Position numbers and translations under genes: made by a program. The notes beneath the pieces were generated by a model. That model was given only the letters and a program-made list of their open reading frames with translations. It made no database searches and was not told where the DNA came from. DNA of 60,116 nt from Marinilactibacillus psychrotolerans (GTDB lineage Bacteria > Bacillota > Bacilli > Lactobacillales > Carnobacteriaceae_A), in NCBI RefSeq assembly GCF_900101525.1, contig NZ_FMZD01000016.1, forward strand, positions 1 to 60,116, written 5' to 3'. Shown here one piece after another: positions 53,064-60,116 of this stretch (the stretch's first letter is position 1; every line of letters begins with the position of its first letter).

Positions 53064-54173
53064 TCATTTACTATTTAATACTTCTTTTAATATTTTTTTA
53101 TTTAATAATGATAATCTCATCATTTCACTTCTCTTTTGTTGATATTTTTTTTTATTACCCTCTTTTATATTTTTATATACAGAGCTTAATGAATTATATG
53201 TGATCTGTTCTTCAACTTCGCTTATTGGTGTACATAAATTCTCTAAGCCAATTTGTTTATAAAAACGTTTTGTTTTTGAATGATAAGGAAAACTAATAGG
53301 AACATTTCCCATTGCATAATTAACTATTCCAATATGCAGCTTGTTTGTGACAACAGTATCTAATTCGGATAGTAACGCTGAAGTTTCCCAGATATCTTCA
53401 TGTTTAAATATGCTACATTTTCTATTAATTTCATTTTTAATATACTCCACTGCTTCATTTTGAACTTTATTATTATTGTCAATTATTAGTACAGGAGTTA
53501 ATTCTGGTTTGTCTTTAAAAAATTGAATTATTTCATCAATAACTGATTGTACATTTTGCCCCGTATCTTCGGCATGTCTGTCAGCACCAATATGTACCCC
53601 TATCTTCATTCCTTCAAAATCTAAATATTGCTCTTTCACTTTACACACTATTTCTTTATTTAAATCGTCTTTTGTTAAACTTAATGCTACATCAGCTGTT
53701 ATATTAATTTTATTATTATTCTTTAAAAATTGGCTTAAATATATTTTTGATTCTTCATCTCTTACAGCTATCATTTCGGCTCTTTTTGTAATGAACTTGA
53801 GAGCTTGTCTTGCAATCCAGACATTTGCAGGTCCTGCTCCTGTGCCTATTATAGAATAAGGTACATTATTTCTACTTGCAATCCAAGCAGGCTTGAAATG
53901 GTTTCGTATAAAATTTATAGACCATTTAAATCTTCCTAAAGGCGGTTCTCCTAAATAGCCACCTGCACCATAAATAAGATAGTTAGATTTTATAATACTA
54001 TCTTTCCCTGCAAGATTAATTGGTTCAATTGTTTTTCTATATACGTTGGTAGCAAAAGGCAGGCTAACTTCTTCTCCTGTCAACTCTTTTATCCATTTTG
54101 CTTGAATTGCTAAAATCAGCACATCTCCATAATTATTAGGGAAATACGCACCATGTAGACTAGTAAATTTCAT
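53064..54173 (-). CDS. Polysaccharide pyruvyl transferase (CsaB/WcaK family)
   Basis: 369 residues. The family features HGAYFPNNYGDVLILAI at the N-terminus, YGAGGYLGEPP, and the C-terminal TNKLHIGIVNYAMGNVPISFPYHSKTKRFYKQIGL are present. It adds a pyruvate ketal from phosphoenolpyruvate to a sugar, giving negative charge. Such ketals can serve as anchors for SLH-type wall proteins; that link is inference and no SLH domain is seen here. Confidence 0.9.
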   Translation of the reverse strand: MKFTSLHGAYFPNNYGDVLILAIQAKWIKELTGEEVSLPFATNVYRKTIEPINLAGKDSIIKSNYLIYGAGGYLGEPPLGRFKWSINFIRNHFKPAWIASRNNVPYSIIGTGAGPANVWIARQALKFITKRAEMIAVRDEESKIYLSQFLKNNNKINITADVALSLTKDDLNKEIVCKVKEQYLDFEGMKIGVHIGADRHAEDTGQNVQSVIDEIIQFFKDKPELTPVLIIDNNNKVQNEAVEYIKNEINRKCSIFKHEDIWETSALLSELDTVVTNKLHIGIVNYAMGNVPISFPYHSKTKRFYKQIGLENLCTPISEVEEQITYNSLSSVYKNIKEGNKKKYQQKRSEMMRLSLLNKKILKEVLNSK

Positions 54174-54201
54174 AGTTTTGTCCTCTCACTAATTAGAGTT
54201 T

Positions 54202-55371
54202 CTAATTGATTTTATTTGAAAGTTCTCTGTATATATTAATGTATTTTGCAGTAACATTATCGATTGAAAATCTTTTAACTACATCACGTCTAGCTTCTTT
54301 TCCCATTTTTATTATTAATTCTTTATTTTCATTTAAAGAGCTAATCCTATCAGCTATTTCTAATGGAGAATTAGTTGGCACGATGTATCCAGTAACACCA
54401 TCTAAGACAATATCTCTTGATCCACCTATATCAGTAGTTATAACAGCTAAGCCAGATGCACTAGCTTCTAATAAAACATTGGGTAATCCTTCGGAATAAG
54501 AAGGTAATATAAATATATCAGATGCATTCATATATTCATTAACGTTTGAAACCTTTCCTCTGTAATCAACGATAAATTTCTTTTTTTTGTTTAAAGAATT
54601 AATGATTTCAAAAAAGTTCCGATCTTCTAATACTGGTCCGCACATAATTAATCTAAAAGGAGATATCGATTGAAAGTGTTCAAATGAGTTTAAAAGATCA
54701 TAAACTCCTTTTCTCCTATTAATAGCTCCTACATATAATAACACTGTTTCTTGTTTTTCGATATTTAATTTTTTGCGTAACATTGTCTTTTTTAGTAATT
54801 CTACTGGTGCAAATTCTCTTATATCTACACCATTTGGTATACTTATAATTTTTGTGTTCTTACCTATTCTTTTATCTAAATTTGATTTTATTTCTTCACT
54901 TATTGCAATAAAATAATTTGAAGTAGACAAATATTTTTGTCGAATTAGTCTAAAAATAAATTTGATTTTTTTATTACTATATAGTTCTTTGTCACTTAAT
55001 TCATCTTGGGCAACCTTGACAATTAAAGGTTTTTTGTACAGTTTACTAATTAGATTACATGCCATTGCTTCCGGACCGGCTTTGACACAGTGTATAACTG
55101 AATAATTTTTTCTATTAGATTTTAACCATTGAAATACCTTTTTAGCAAAAGGAAATACACTTTTACTATTATTGTCATATTCACTTAGAAGAGGTATTAT
55201 ATTTAGTTTTTCTAAACTACTTTCCACAGATTCTTTATACCCAGTAAGCAAAGTAATTTCAATGTCGTCGGAATTTTTTAATATATTTTCAGTAATCAAC
55301 TTTAATTGCTTACCATATCCAGAGTAAATAGGTGGATATTTAAAGCATACTAGGACTATTTGCTTATTCAT
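54202..55371 (-). CDS. Glycosyltransferase family 4
   Basis: About 389 residues, GT-B fold: PPIYSGYGKQLKLI at the N-terminus, LYVGAINRRKGVYDLL, and EGLPNVLLEASASGLAVITTDIGG. I chose the ATG at 55371 (MNKQIVLVCFKYPP). The ATG at 55410 falls at the predicted transcription start and would leave no leader. First gene of the second polysaccharide operon. Confidence 0.85.
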   Translation of the reverse strand: MNKQIVLVCFKYPPIYSGYGKQLKLITENILKNSDDIEITLLTGYKESVESSLEKLNIIPLLSEYDNNSKSVFPFAKKVFQWLKSNRKNYSVIHCVKAGPEAMACNLISKLYKKPLIVKVAQDELSDKELYSNKKIKFIFRLIRQKYLSTSNYFIAISEEIKSNLDKRIGKNTKIISIPNGVDIREFAPVELLKKTMLRKKLNIEKQETVLLYVGAINRRKGVYDLLNSFEHFQSISPFRLIMCGPVLEDRNFFEIINSLNKKKKFIVDYRGKVSNVNEYMNASDIFILPSYSEGLPNVLLEASASGLAVITTDIGGSRDIVLDGVTGYIVPTNSPLEIADRISSLNENKELIIKMGKEARRDVVKRFSIDNVTAKYINIYRELSNKIN

Positions 55372-55418
55372 AGCGTATACCATCACTTTCACAATAATTA
55401 TAATATTCATGCTTTTTT

Positions 55419-55447
55419 ATAATACAAGATGTACCTTACAGGGTCAA
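55419..55447 (-). promoter_or_regulatory. Promoter of the second polysaccharide operon
   Basis: On the minus strand, -35 TTGACC (55442-55447), a 17-bp spacer and -10 TATTAT (55419-55424). Confidence 0.65.
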
Positions 55448-55483
55448 TATTATATTAATAATAATAAGTTTTCCTTAAATATC

Positions 55484-55520
55484 ATTTAAAAAAGCCACTA
55501 TAACAGTGGCTTTTTTAAAT
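55484..55520 (-). terminator. Terminator of the glucosaminidase gene
   Basis: AAAAAAGCCACT and AGTGGCTTTTTT with a 5-nt loop; symmetrical, so it can also act on the plus strand. It begins 21 bp past the stop codon. Confidence 0.9.
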
Positions 55521-55540
55521 AAATAATTCTTAAAAATGCA

Positions 55541-58537
55541 TCATTTATATATAGGTACATCAAAATTTAATACTAAATCATATTTTTGAGATAAACGAAC
55601 TAATAAATCTAAACTGTTAGTTTGCTTAACTGCCCATCCAATATCTGTAGCATACTGATGAATACTAGGCATACTAGGATTCCATCTCATTTTATAGAGT
55701 GTGTCTTGCAAATAAATTGAATTATTAATATATTGATTAGATATCCACTTAGCTCCACCTAATATCGCCTTTTCGGGAGTTGTCCAACCTAACTCATAAG
55801 CACGTTGAGCGCCTAATTTTACAGCGTTTGAGTCATAAGCACCAATACCAAACATATTGTATACTGTGACTCCGTTTACTTTAACTCCAGTTGCTAATTC
55901 AGAAGTTCCATATCCAGTCTCTAACAAAGCGTGAGAGATAAGATATATCTCATTAATATTGTATGTTTGGCTAGCTTTGGAGAATACACTTCCCATATTT
56001 TTCAAAATTCCAGCACTTGCTAACTCTTTATTCATATCATTAACTGAAATACCAGAAGATCCTGAAAGCTTCAAAAATTGCAATACATCATTATCCACTT
56101 TTACATAGTTTTGACTACCCGATATCCAAGCATTTCTACCATTAAAGTTAATTTCGAACCAACCATTTTGACTAGACAATATCTGGAAACTCTGATTTTT
56201 TTCGACTTGACCTATATTAGTATAATTCGTACTAGGACCTGTTCTTACATTTAAAGTTTTTGTTATAACTTTCAAAGTAGAAAGCATAACGTCAATATCA
56301 TTTGAATTTTCTGGTAAAAAATTTTCTGGATTTAAGTAATATTTCGTTTGTTCAGTAGTAGCTTTTGAAAACCCATTACCATTTAAATCTGTTTGAGGAT
56401 TATTGTTCATTTGCTTACTGAGTGCTTCAGAAAAACTAGATTTATACTGAGTCCCCTTAATAACATAACTAGTTAAGAACATATTATTATTTGACAAATA
56501 CAGATAAGAACTTGCTCTTGCAATTAAATATGATGGTAAACTTGGATTTCCAACAATCATATTATAATAAGTAGTTGCAATATCAAAATTCCCTTTTCTG
56601 TGATTACTTTTTCCTAAGCTAAATACTCTAAGTCCTGCTTGTTCCAAAGAATCTAGGAGTAAAGAATTATTAGGATAGAATTCAAGTCCCTTGATTGATA
56701 AATTCCAAGCTTCAGAAGCAGTATTTGCTGATAGTGATTTTTTATAAATTTTTTCTGAATTCATATTAGGAAATTGACTTTTAGCTTGCATAATATAAAC
56801 TTCTAGAACTGATTTATATGAGAAAGGAACTAAACTTTCATTCAAAACCATCTCATAATAGCTTATTGCCTTATCATATTCTTTGGAACTATGAGCATTT
56901 TTTCCAAGGGCAATTAATCTATCTGCTGCAGAAATTACAGCATCTAGGATTAACTCAGAATTGGGGAAATTTGCTTTCCCTTCTAAAGCGATTTCCCATG
57001 CTTTTGAAGCTGTTTTAGCTTTAATAGACTTATTCTTATAATCATTATCTGTCACTAAGTCTATTTTCCCATCAGCTTGCTCTACATACTGTTTAACAGA
57101 TTGCTCTAGTGAATCAGAAATTCTTGATTCATTGATTAAAAGGTTATAATAATGTAATGCTTTATTAAAATCACCCTTTCGATGATATGACTGTCCCAAA
57201 GAAAATATTCTATTAGCAGAAATTTCAAGTGCTTTGAAAGCTTTATTTTCTGTAGGGTAAAGATTTAGAAAATATAAAGCTAGATCCCACGCTCTCGAAG
57301 CAGTCTTAGCGTTAATTGTATCATTAAACAAAGTGGTAACGTAAGATAATTTCTGGCCATTTTTGGCTTGTAAAAAAGATAATTCCACTGATTTATTTAA
57401 AATACTATTAACTAAAGGCTCGTCTAGTATTTTATCATATAATTCTTTTGCTTTGACCAACTCACCTTTACGGTGATAACTTTGTCCTAGATTCAAGATT
57501 CTTTTTGCTGCATCCTCAATTGCTTGAATTAATAGTTCGTCATTTGGATAATATTTTTTGAAATTCATTGCGCTACCCCATGCTTCTGAAGCAGTACTCG
57601 CATTTATAGTATCACTATATAAAGTACTTAAGTATGGTAATTTTTTGCTCTTATTTATCAAATTTAGATATTCTTCAATTAAATTTTTTGTTTCACCACT
57701 TATCATGGACTCGTTTTTTAATTGTTTATATAATGTCAATGCGCTATTATAGTTACCTTTACGATGATAACTTTGAGCTAGATCCAAAATTCTTTTTTCA
57801 ATTTTTATGAAAACTTCTTTTAATCTACTATCATTTGGATAATTATTTTTAAATTCTTGTGCTGCATTCCAAGCTTTTGTAGCTGTACTCGCATTTATAA
57901 AATCCGAATACATTGAATCAGCACTTAATACTGCAGTAGATCTAGCAGATACACTATTAGTAGTTTCTTTATCTTGTTGATTTTTTTCATTTTCAGATTC
58001 ATCTTCAATAACATCTTTTGTTGTGCTGTTGCTTTTATCATCCTTATTGATATCTGGCATATCCTCTTTAATTTCTTCAGACGGTTGTTTTTCACTTTCT
58101 AATTCTAGTTCATCTGATGTCCTTTGCTTTGAAATATCATCAACATTATCATCTTCTTTTTGTTTCCCTTCATTGAATTCTTTCAAGAAAATATCAAATT
58201 CAACAGGGGGAGTTTGATTAGTTTCGGCTAATTCAATTAAATATAAAACTTCATCTTTTAATTCTACAGTCAAATCATTCAAATCAATATACTCATTATA
58301 AAGTTTTAAAGCACTTATGTACTCCTCATTTTGGTGTTCTTTTATTGCTCCTAAAAGTTTCCAATCCAATTGTTTTTCAGAAACTAAAGAACTTATTTGG
58401 GAAAAATCATTAATTTCAAAATTATCATTATTATCGCTAGTTAATGTGCTATCTTCAGCATTTACATCACTATTAAACAGTATCATTGAAGCAATACTAG
58501 AAAGAAATATAGATTTTATTAATTTTTTGCTTTGCAT
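55541..58537 (-). CDS. Secreted glucosaminidase-type wall hydrolase with SH3 domain and five TPR-like repeats
   Basis: About 998 residues from the ATG at 58537 (MQSKKLIKS), which has AAAGG eight bases upstream. The longer reading from 58606 begins inside the promoter. Signal peptide to VNA-EDS. An acidic linker of about 80 residues follows a half-repeat. Then come five repeats of about 97 residues with the motif TASxAW...YPN...LGQSYHRKG...YYN. Next an SH3b domain (TLNVRTGPSTNYTNIG...GWFEINF...AWI), then a C-terminal N-acetylglucosaminidase domain with the catalytic Glu in ALLETGYGTSELATG. It cleaves the peptidoglycan glycan strand. The repeats are shared with the protein at 58706. Confidence 0.9.
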   Translation of the reverse strand: MQSKKLIKSIFLSSIASMILFNSDVNAEDSTLTSDNNDNFEINDFSQISSLVSEKQLDWKLLGAIKEHQNEEYISALKLYNEYIDLNDLTVELKDEVLYLIELAETNQTPPVEFDIFLKEFNEGKQKEDDNVDDISKQRTSDELELESEKQPSEEIKEDMPDINKDDKSNSTTKDVIEDESENEKNQQDKETTNSVSARSTAVLSADSMYSDFINASTATKAWNAAQEFKNNYPNDSRLKEVFIKIEKRILDLAQSYHRKGNYNSALTLYKQLKNESMISGETKNLIEEYLNLINKSKKLPYLSTLYSDTINASTASEAWGSAMNFKKYYPNDELLIQAIEDAAKRILNLGQSYHRKGELVKAKELYDKILDEPLVNSILNKSVELSFLQAKNGQKLSYVTTLFNDTINAKTASRAWDLALYFLNLYPTENKAFKALEISANRIFSLGQSYHRKGDFNKALHYYNLLINESRISDSLEQSVKQYVEQADGKIDLVTDNDYKNKSIKAKTASKAWEIALEGKANFPNSELILDAVISAADRLIALGKNAHSSKEYDKAISYYEMVLNESLVPFSYKSVLEVYIMQAKSQFPNMNSEKIYKKSLSANTASEAWNLSIKGLEFYPNNSLLLDSLEQAGLRVFSLGKSNHRKGNFDIATTYYNMIVGNPSLPSYLIARASSYLYLSNNNMFLTSYVIKGTQYKSSFSEALSKQMNNNPQTDLNGNGFSKATTEQTKYYLNPENFLPENSNDIDVMLSTLKVITKTLNVRTGPSTNYTNIGQVEKNQSFQILSSQNGWFEINFNGRNAWISGSQNYVKVDNDVLQFLKLSGSSGISVNDMNKELASAGILKNMGSVFSKASQTYNINEIYLISHALLETGYGTSELATGVKVNGVTVYNMFGIGAYDSNAVKLGAQRAYELGWTTPEKAILGGAKWISNQYINNSIYLQDTLYKMRWNPSMPSIHQYATDIGWAVKQTNSLDLLVRLSQKYDLVLNFDVPIYK

Positions 58538-58576
58538 ATCGTCAACCTTTCTTACCCTCATTTTATTGTCTTCTTT

Positions 58577-58606
58577 AATCATATTAAAAAAAATTAGGTT
58601 AATCAA
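58577..58606 (-). promoter_or_regulatory. Promoter of the glucosaminidase gene
   Basis: On the minus strand, -35 TTGATT, a 17-bp T-rich spacer and -10 TATGAT, overlapping the false upstream ATG codons at 58606 and 58582. Confidence 0.5.
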
Positions 58607-58639
58607 TATGATTTTGTTACAACTTTAAGAACTATTTTC

Positions 58640-58688
58640 ATGTAAAAAAAGCCTTTAAAAAGTTAAAATTCTACTTTTTAAAGGCTTA
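58640..58688 (-). terminator. Terminator of the amidase gene
   Basis: AAGCCTTTAAAAAGT (58649-58663) pairs perfectly with ACTTTTTAAAGGCTT (58673-58687), followed on the minus strand by seven T. Confidence 0.9.
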
Positions 58689-58705
58689 AAACAATATTTA
58701 AAAGA

Positions 58706-60116
58706 TTATTTCAGCTGATTAAAATACTGTACAATTCCCTTTCCAATTGCTTGAGCTGCAGTTTTTTGATATTGAGAAGTCCGGATTTTAGCTAGTTCAG
58801 TTGCATTATCCATAAACCCAAGTTCATATAATACAGCAGGTATATTTGTTTCTCTTACAACGTGAAAGTTATTACCCTTAACACCCCTATTATATAAACC
58901 TGTAGAAGATATTAGGTTAGCATGTGTCTTATCTGCTAATAATAAACTTTCATTGATTCTAGAATTATCTGTATTAAAATTATCGCGATTATTTTCTTGT
59001 CCAAATCCACTAGCTACACGATGATAAATATATGTTTCAATTCCACTTGCTGTTGAATTTGGTATTCCCATAGCATTATAATGAATACTCACAAAGGCAT
59101 CTACTTTTAACTCATTTGCTTCTTGAGCTCTTTCAGCTAAAGATAAAAAGTTATTGGAATTTCTGGACATTACAACATTATAGCCCTTTGATTCTAAATA
59201 ATTTTTGAGATAGTTTGCTGTACTTAAATTTAACGATGCTTCTGTAACATTGCTACTTTGAGCACCTGGGTCACTTCCACCATGACCAGGATCAATATAA
59301 ACAGTAGGTATAAAGTTACTTAATAATTGTTTAGAATACATGTGTGCTAAGTCCTTAGTATCATTTAATACTGCATTCTCATTTATTATCATATTGTAGT
59401 AAGTTAATGCTCCGCTTTTATTTCCAGATCGTTGATAACTTCTAGCTAACTTCAATAGTCTTTGAGCAGCATCTTCAACTGCATTATTTATATTGCTACT
59501 ATTAGGAAATACCAATTTTCCCTCTAATGCAATATTCCAAGATTTGGAAGCAGTACTAGCTTTTTTTGAGTTACTTACATATCCACTTACTGTAAGTAAT
59601 TTCGAACCATTTTCAGCTAAAACATTATATCTGCTAACAACATTTCTTAATTGACTATCAACTTTATTCTCAATTAACAACATCTTATAATATGTCATAG
59701 CGGTGTTAAAATCACCTAATCTATGACTGCTTTGCCCCATGGAAAAAATTCGATTAGCTGCGTTATTTACCGCTATCGACAAACGGCTGTCCTTAGGATA
59801 ATACCCTTTGAACTCTAATGCTTTTGACCATGCTTCTGACGCTGTATTAGCATTAATCGTTTGTTTATAGAGGCTACTTGAATACGGCATATTTTTCCCG
59901 TTTTCTGCCAAAGTCATCAACTTAGTTGACGAATCTCTAACAGCACTGCTTACCATAGGTTCATTAATTAAATTTTTATATAGTGTAATCGCACTGCTTA
60001 ATTTTCCTGAGCGATGATAACTTTGACCTAATGCTAAAACTCTATCTGATGCTTTATTCATGGCTGTCGACAAACGGCTGTCCGTAGGATAATACTCTTT
60101 GAACTCTAATGCTTTT
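58706..60116 (-). CDS. N-acetylmuramoyl-L-alanine amidase with TPR-like repeats, N-terminus beyond the window
   Basis: The frame stays open to 60116 (KALEFKEYYPTDSRL is read before the internal Met at 60073), so the start lies to the right. At least three repeats of about 97 residues, matching those of the glucosaminidase (SYHRSGKLSSAITLYKNLINE type), precede an Amidase_3 domain of about 180 residues. Its zinc and catalytic residues are in IDPGHGGSDPGA, TEASLNL, SIHYNAMG and YELGFMDN. It cuts the peptide from N-acetylmuramic acid. At DNA level, 59773-59820 and 60068-60116 are nearly identical, showing recent repeat duplication. Confidence 0.92.
   Translation of the reverse strand, partial: KALEFKEYYPTDSRLSTAMNKASDRVLALGQSYHRSGKLSSAITLYKNLINEPMVSSAVRDSSTKLMTLAENGKNMPYSSSLYKQTINANTASEAWSKALEFKGYYPKDSRLSIAVNNAANRIFSMGQSSHRLGDFNTAMTYYKMLLIENKVDSQLRNVVSRYNVLAENGSKLLTVSGYVSNSKKASTASKSWNIALEGKLVFPNSSNINNAVEDAAQRLLKLARSYQRSGNKSGALTYYNMIINENAVLNDTKDLAHMYSKQLLSNFIPTVYIDPGHGGSDPGAQSSNVTEASLNLSTANYLKNYLESKGYNVVMSRNSNNFLSLAERAQEANELKVDAFVSIHYNAMGIPNSTASGIETYIYHRVASGFGQENNRDNFNTDNSRINESLLLADKTHANLISSTGLYNRGVKGNNFHVVRETNIPAVLYELGFMDNATELAKIRTSQYQKTAAQAIGKGIVQYFNQLK

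Noticed and set aside
53064-54173. Glycosyltransferase call for the gene before the second flippase
   Set aside because: The NYGD start and the TNKLHIGI and SFPYHSKTKRF motifs identify a polysaccharide pyruvyl transferase instead.
58538-58606. N-terminal extension of the glucosaminidase (start at 58606)
   Set aside because: The region contains the predicted promoter, and the extension would place a charged stretch before the signal peptide. The ATG at 58537 has an SD and gives a standard signal peptide.

Overview
The window looks like chromosome of an AT-rich Gram-positive bacterium of the order Lactobacillales. The support is the low GC, strong AGGAGG ribosome binding sites, abundant PTS genes, PRD and CAT regulators, cre-like CcpA sites, a BY-kinase type polysaccharide operon, and wall hydrolases with signal peptides but no outer-membrane proteins. 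A Carnobacteriaceae-like or Enterococcus-like host is my best guess, but the species cannot be fixed from sequence alone. Almost every gene lies on the minus strand, so operons are read from right to left.

Region 1 (1-9425): a 52-bp tandem repeat array, then an eight-gene minus-strand operon (503-7963). It contains a counterpart of every gene of the uncharacterised E. coli yhf cluster (yhfU, yhfT, php, yhfS, yhfZ, yhfY/PRD, yhfX, yhfW). It is preceded by a clear promoter, a cre site, a long structured leader and a perfect inverted repeat. A shortened amidase-signature protein is transcribed divergently.

Region 2 (9426-22467): two sugar-acid-type PTS operons that look like parallel modules. 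Module A has an ascorbate-type PTS (EIIA, EIIB, EIIC), a DapA-family aldolase, a KDPG aldolase, a PRD/EIIB/EIIA activator and a SIS protein. Module B has a mannose-type PTS (EIIB, EIIC, EIID, EIIA), a 2-hydroxyacid dehydrogenase, a DapA-family aldolase, a SIS protein and a KDPG aldolase. Module B is preceded by a 63-residue protein that is only a LicT/BglG-type CAT RNA-binding domain. A RAT-like hairpin overlapping an intrinsic terminator follows it directly, which looks like a compact antitermination switch.

Region 3 (22240-27900): small plus-strand genes, an apparently intact IS66-family element that inserted exactly into the loop side of a terminator hairpin (8-bp target duplication visible), a 5'-truncated gene, and ruins of two IS21-family elements. 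These IS remains sit at the end of the polysaccharide locus.

Region 4 (27900-47258): a Wzx/Wzy-type polysaccharide locus. It encodes chain-length protein and BY-kinase, a UDP-GlcNAc 4,6-dehydratase-like enzyme, an initiating phosphoglycosyl transferase, a UDP-GlcNAc 4-epimerase plus UDP-HexNAc 6-dehydrogenase pair, glycosyltransferases, four hexapeptide acyltransferases, polymerase and flippase. UDP-glucose dehydrogenase and an LCP ligase lie upstream in separate transcription units. The predicted product is an acidic, O-acylated glycan linked to the cell wall.

Region 5 (47322-60116): a UDP-glucuronate 4-epimerase, then a second polysaccharide operon with its own polymerase, flippase, Wzz-like protein, pyruvyl transferase, acyltransferase and glycosyltransferase. 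Two secreted wall hydrolases follow (a glucosaminidase, and an amidase cut by the window edge). They share an unusual TPR-like repeat of about 97 residues.
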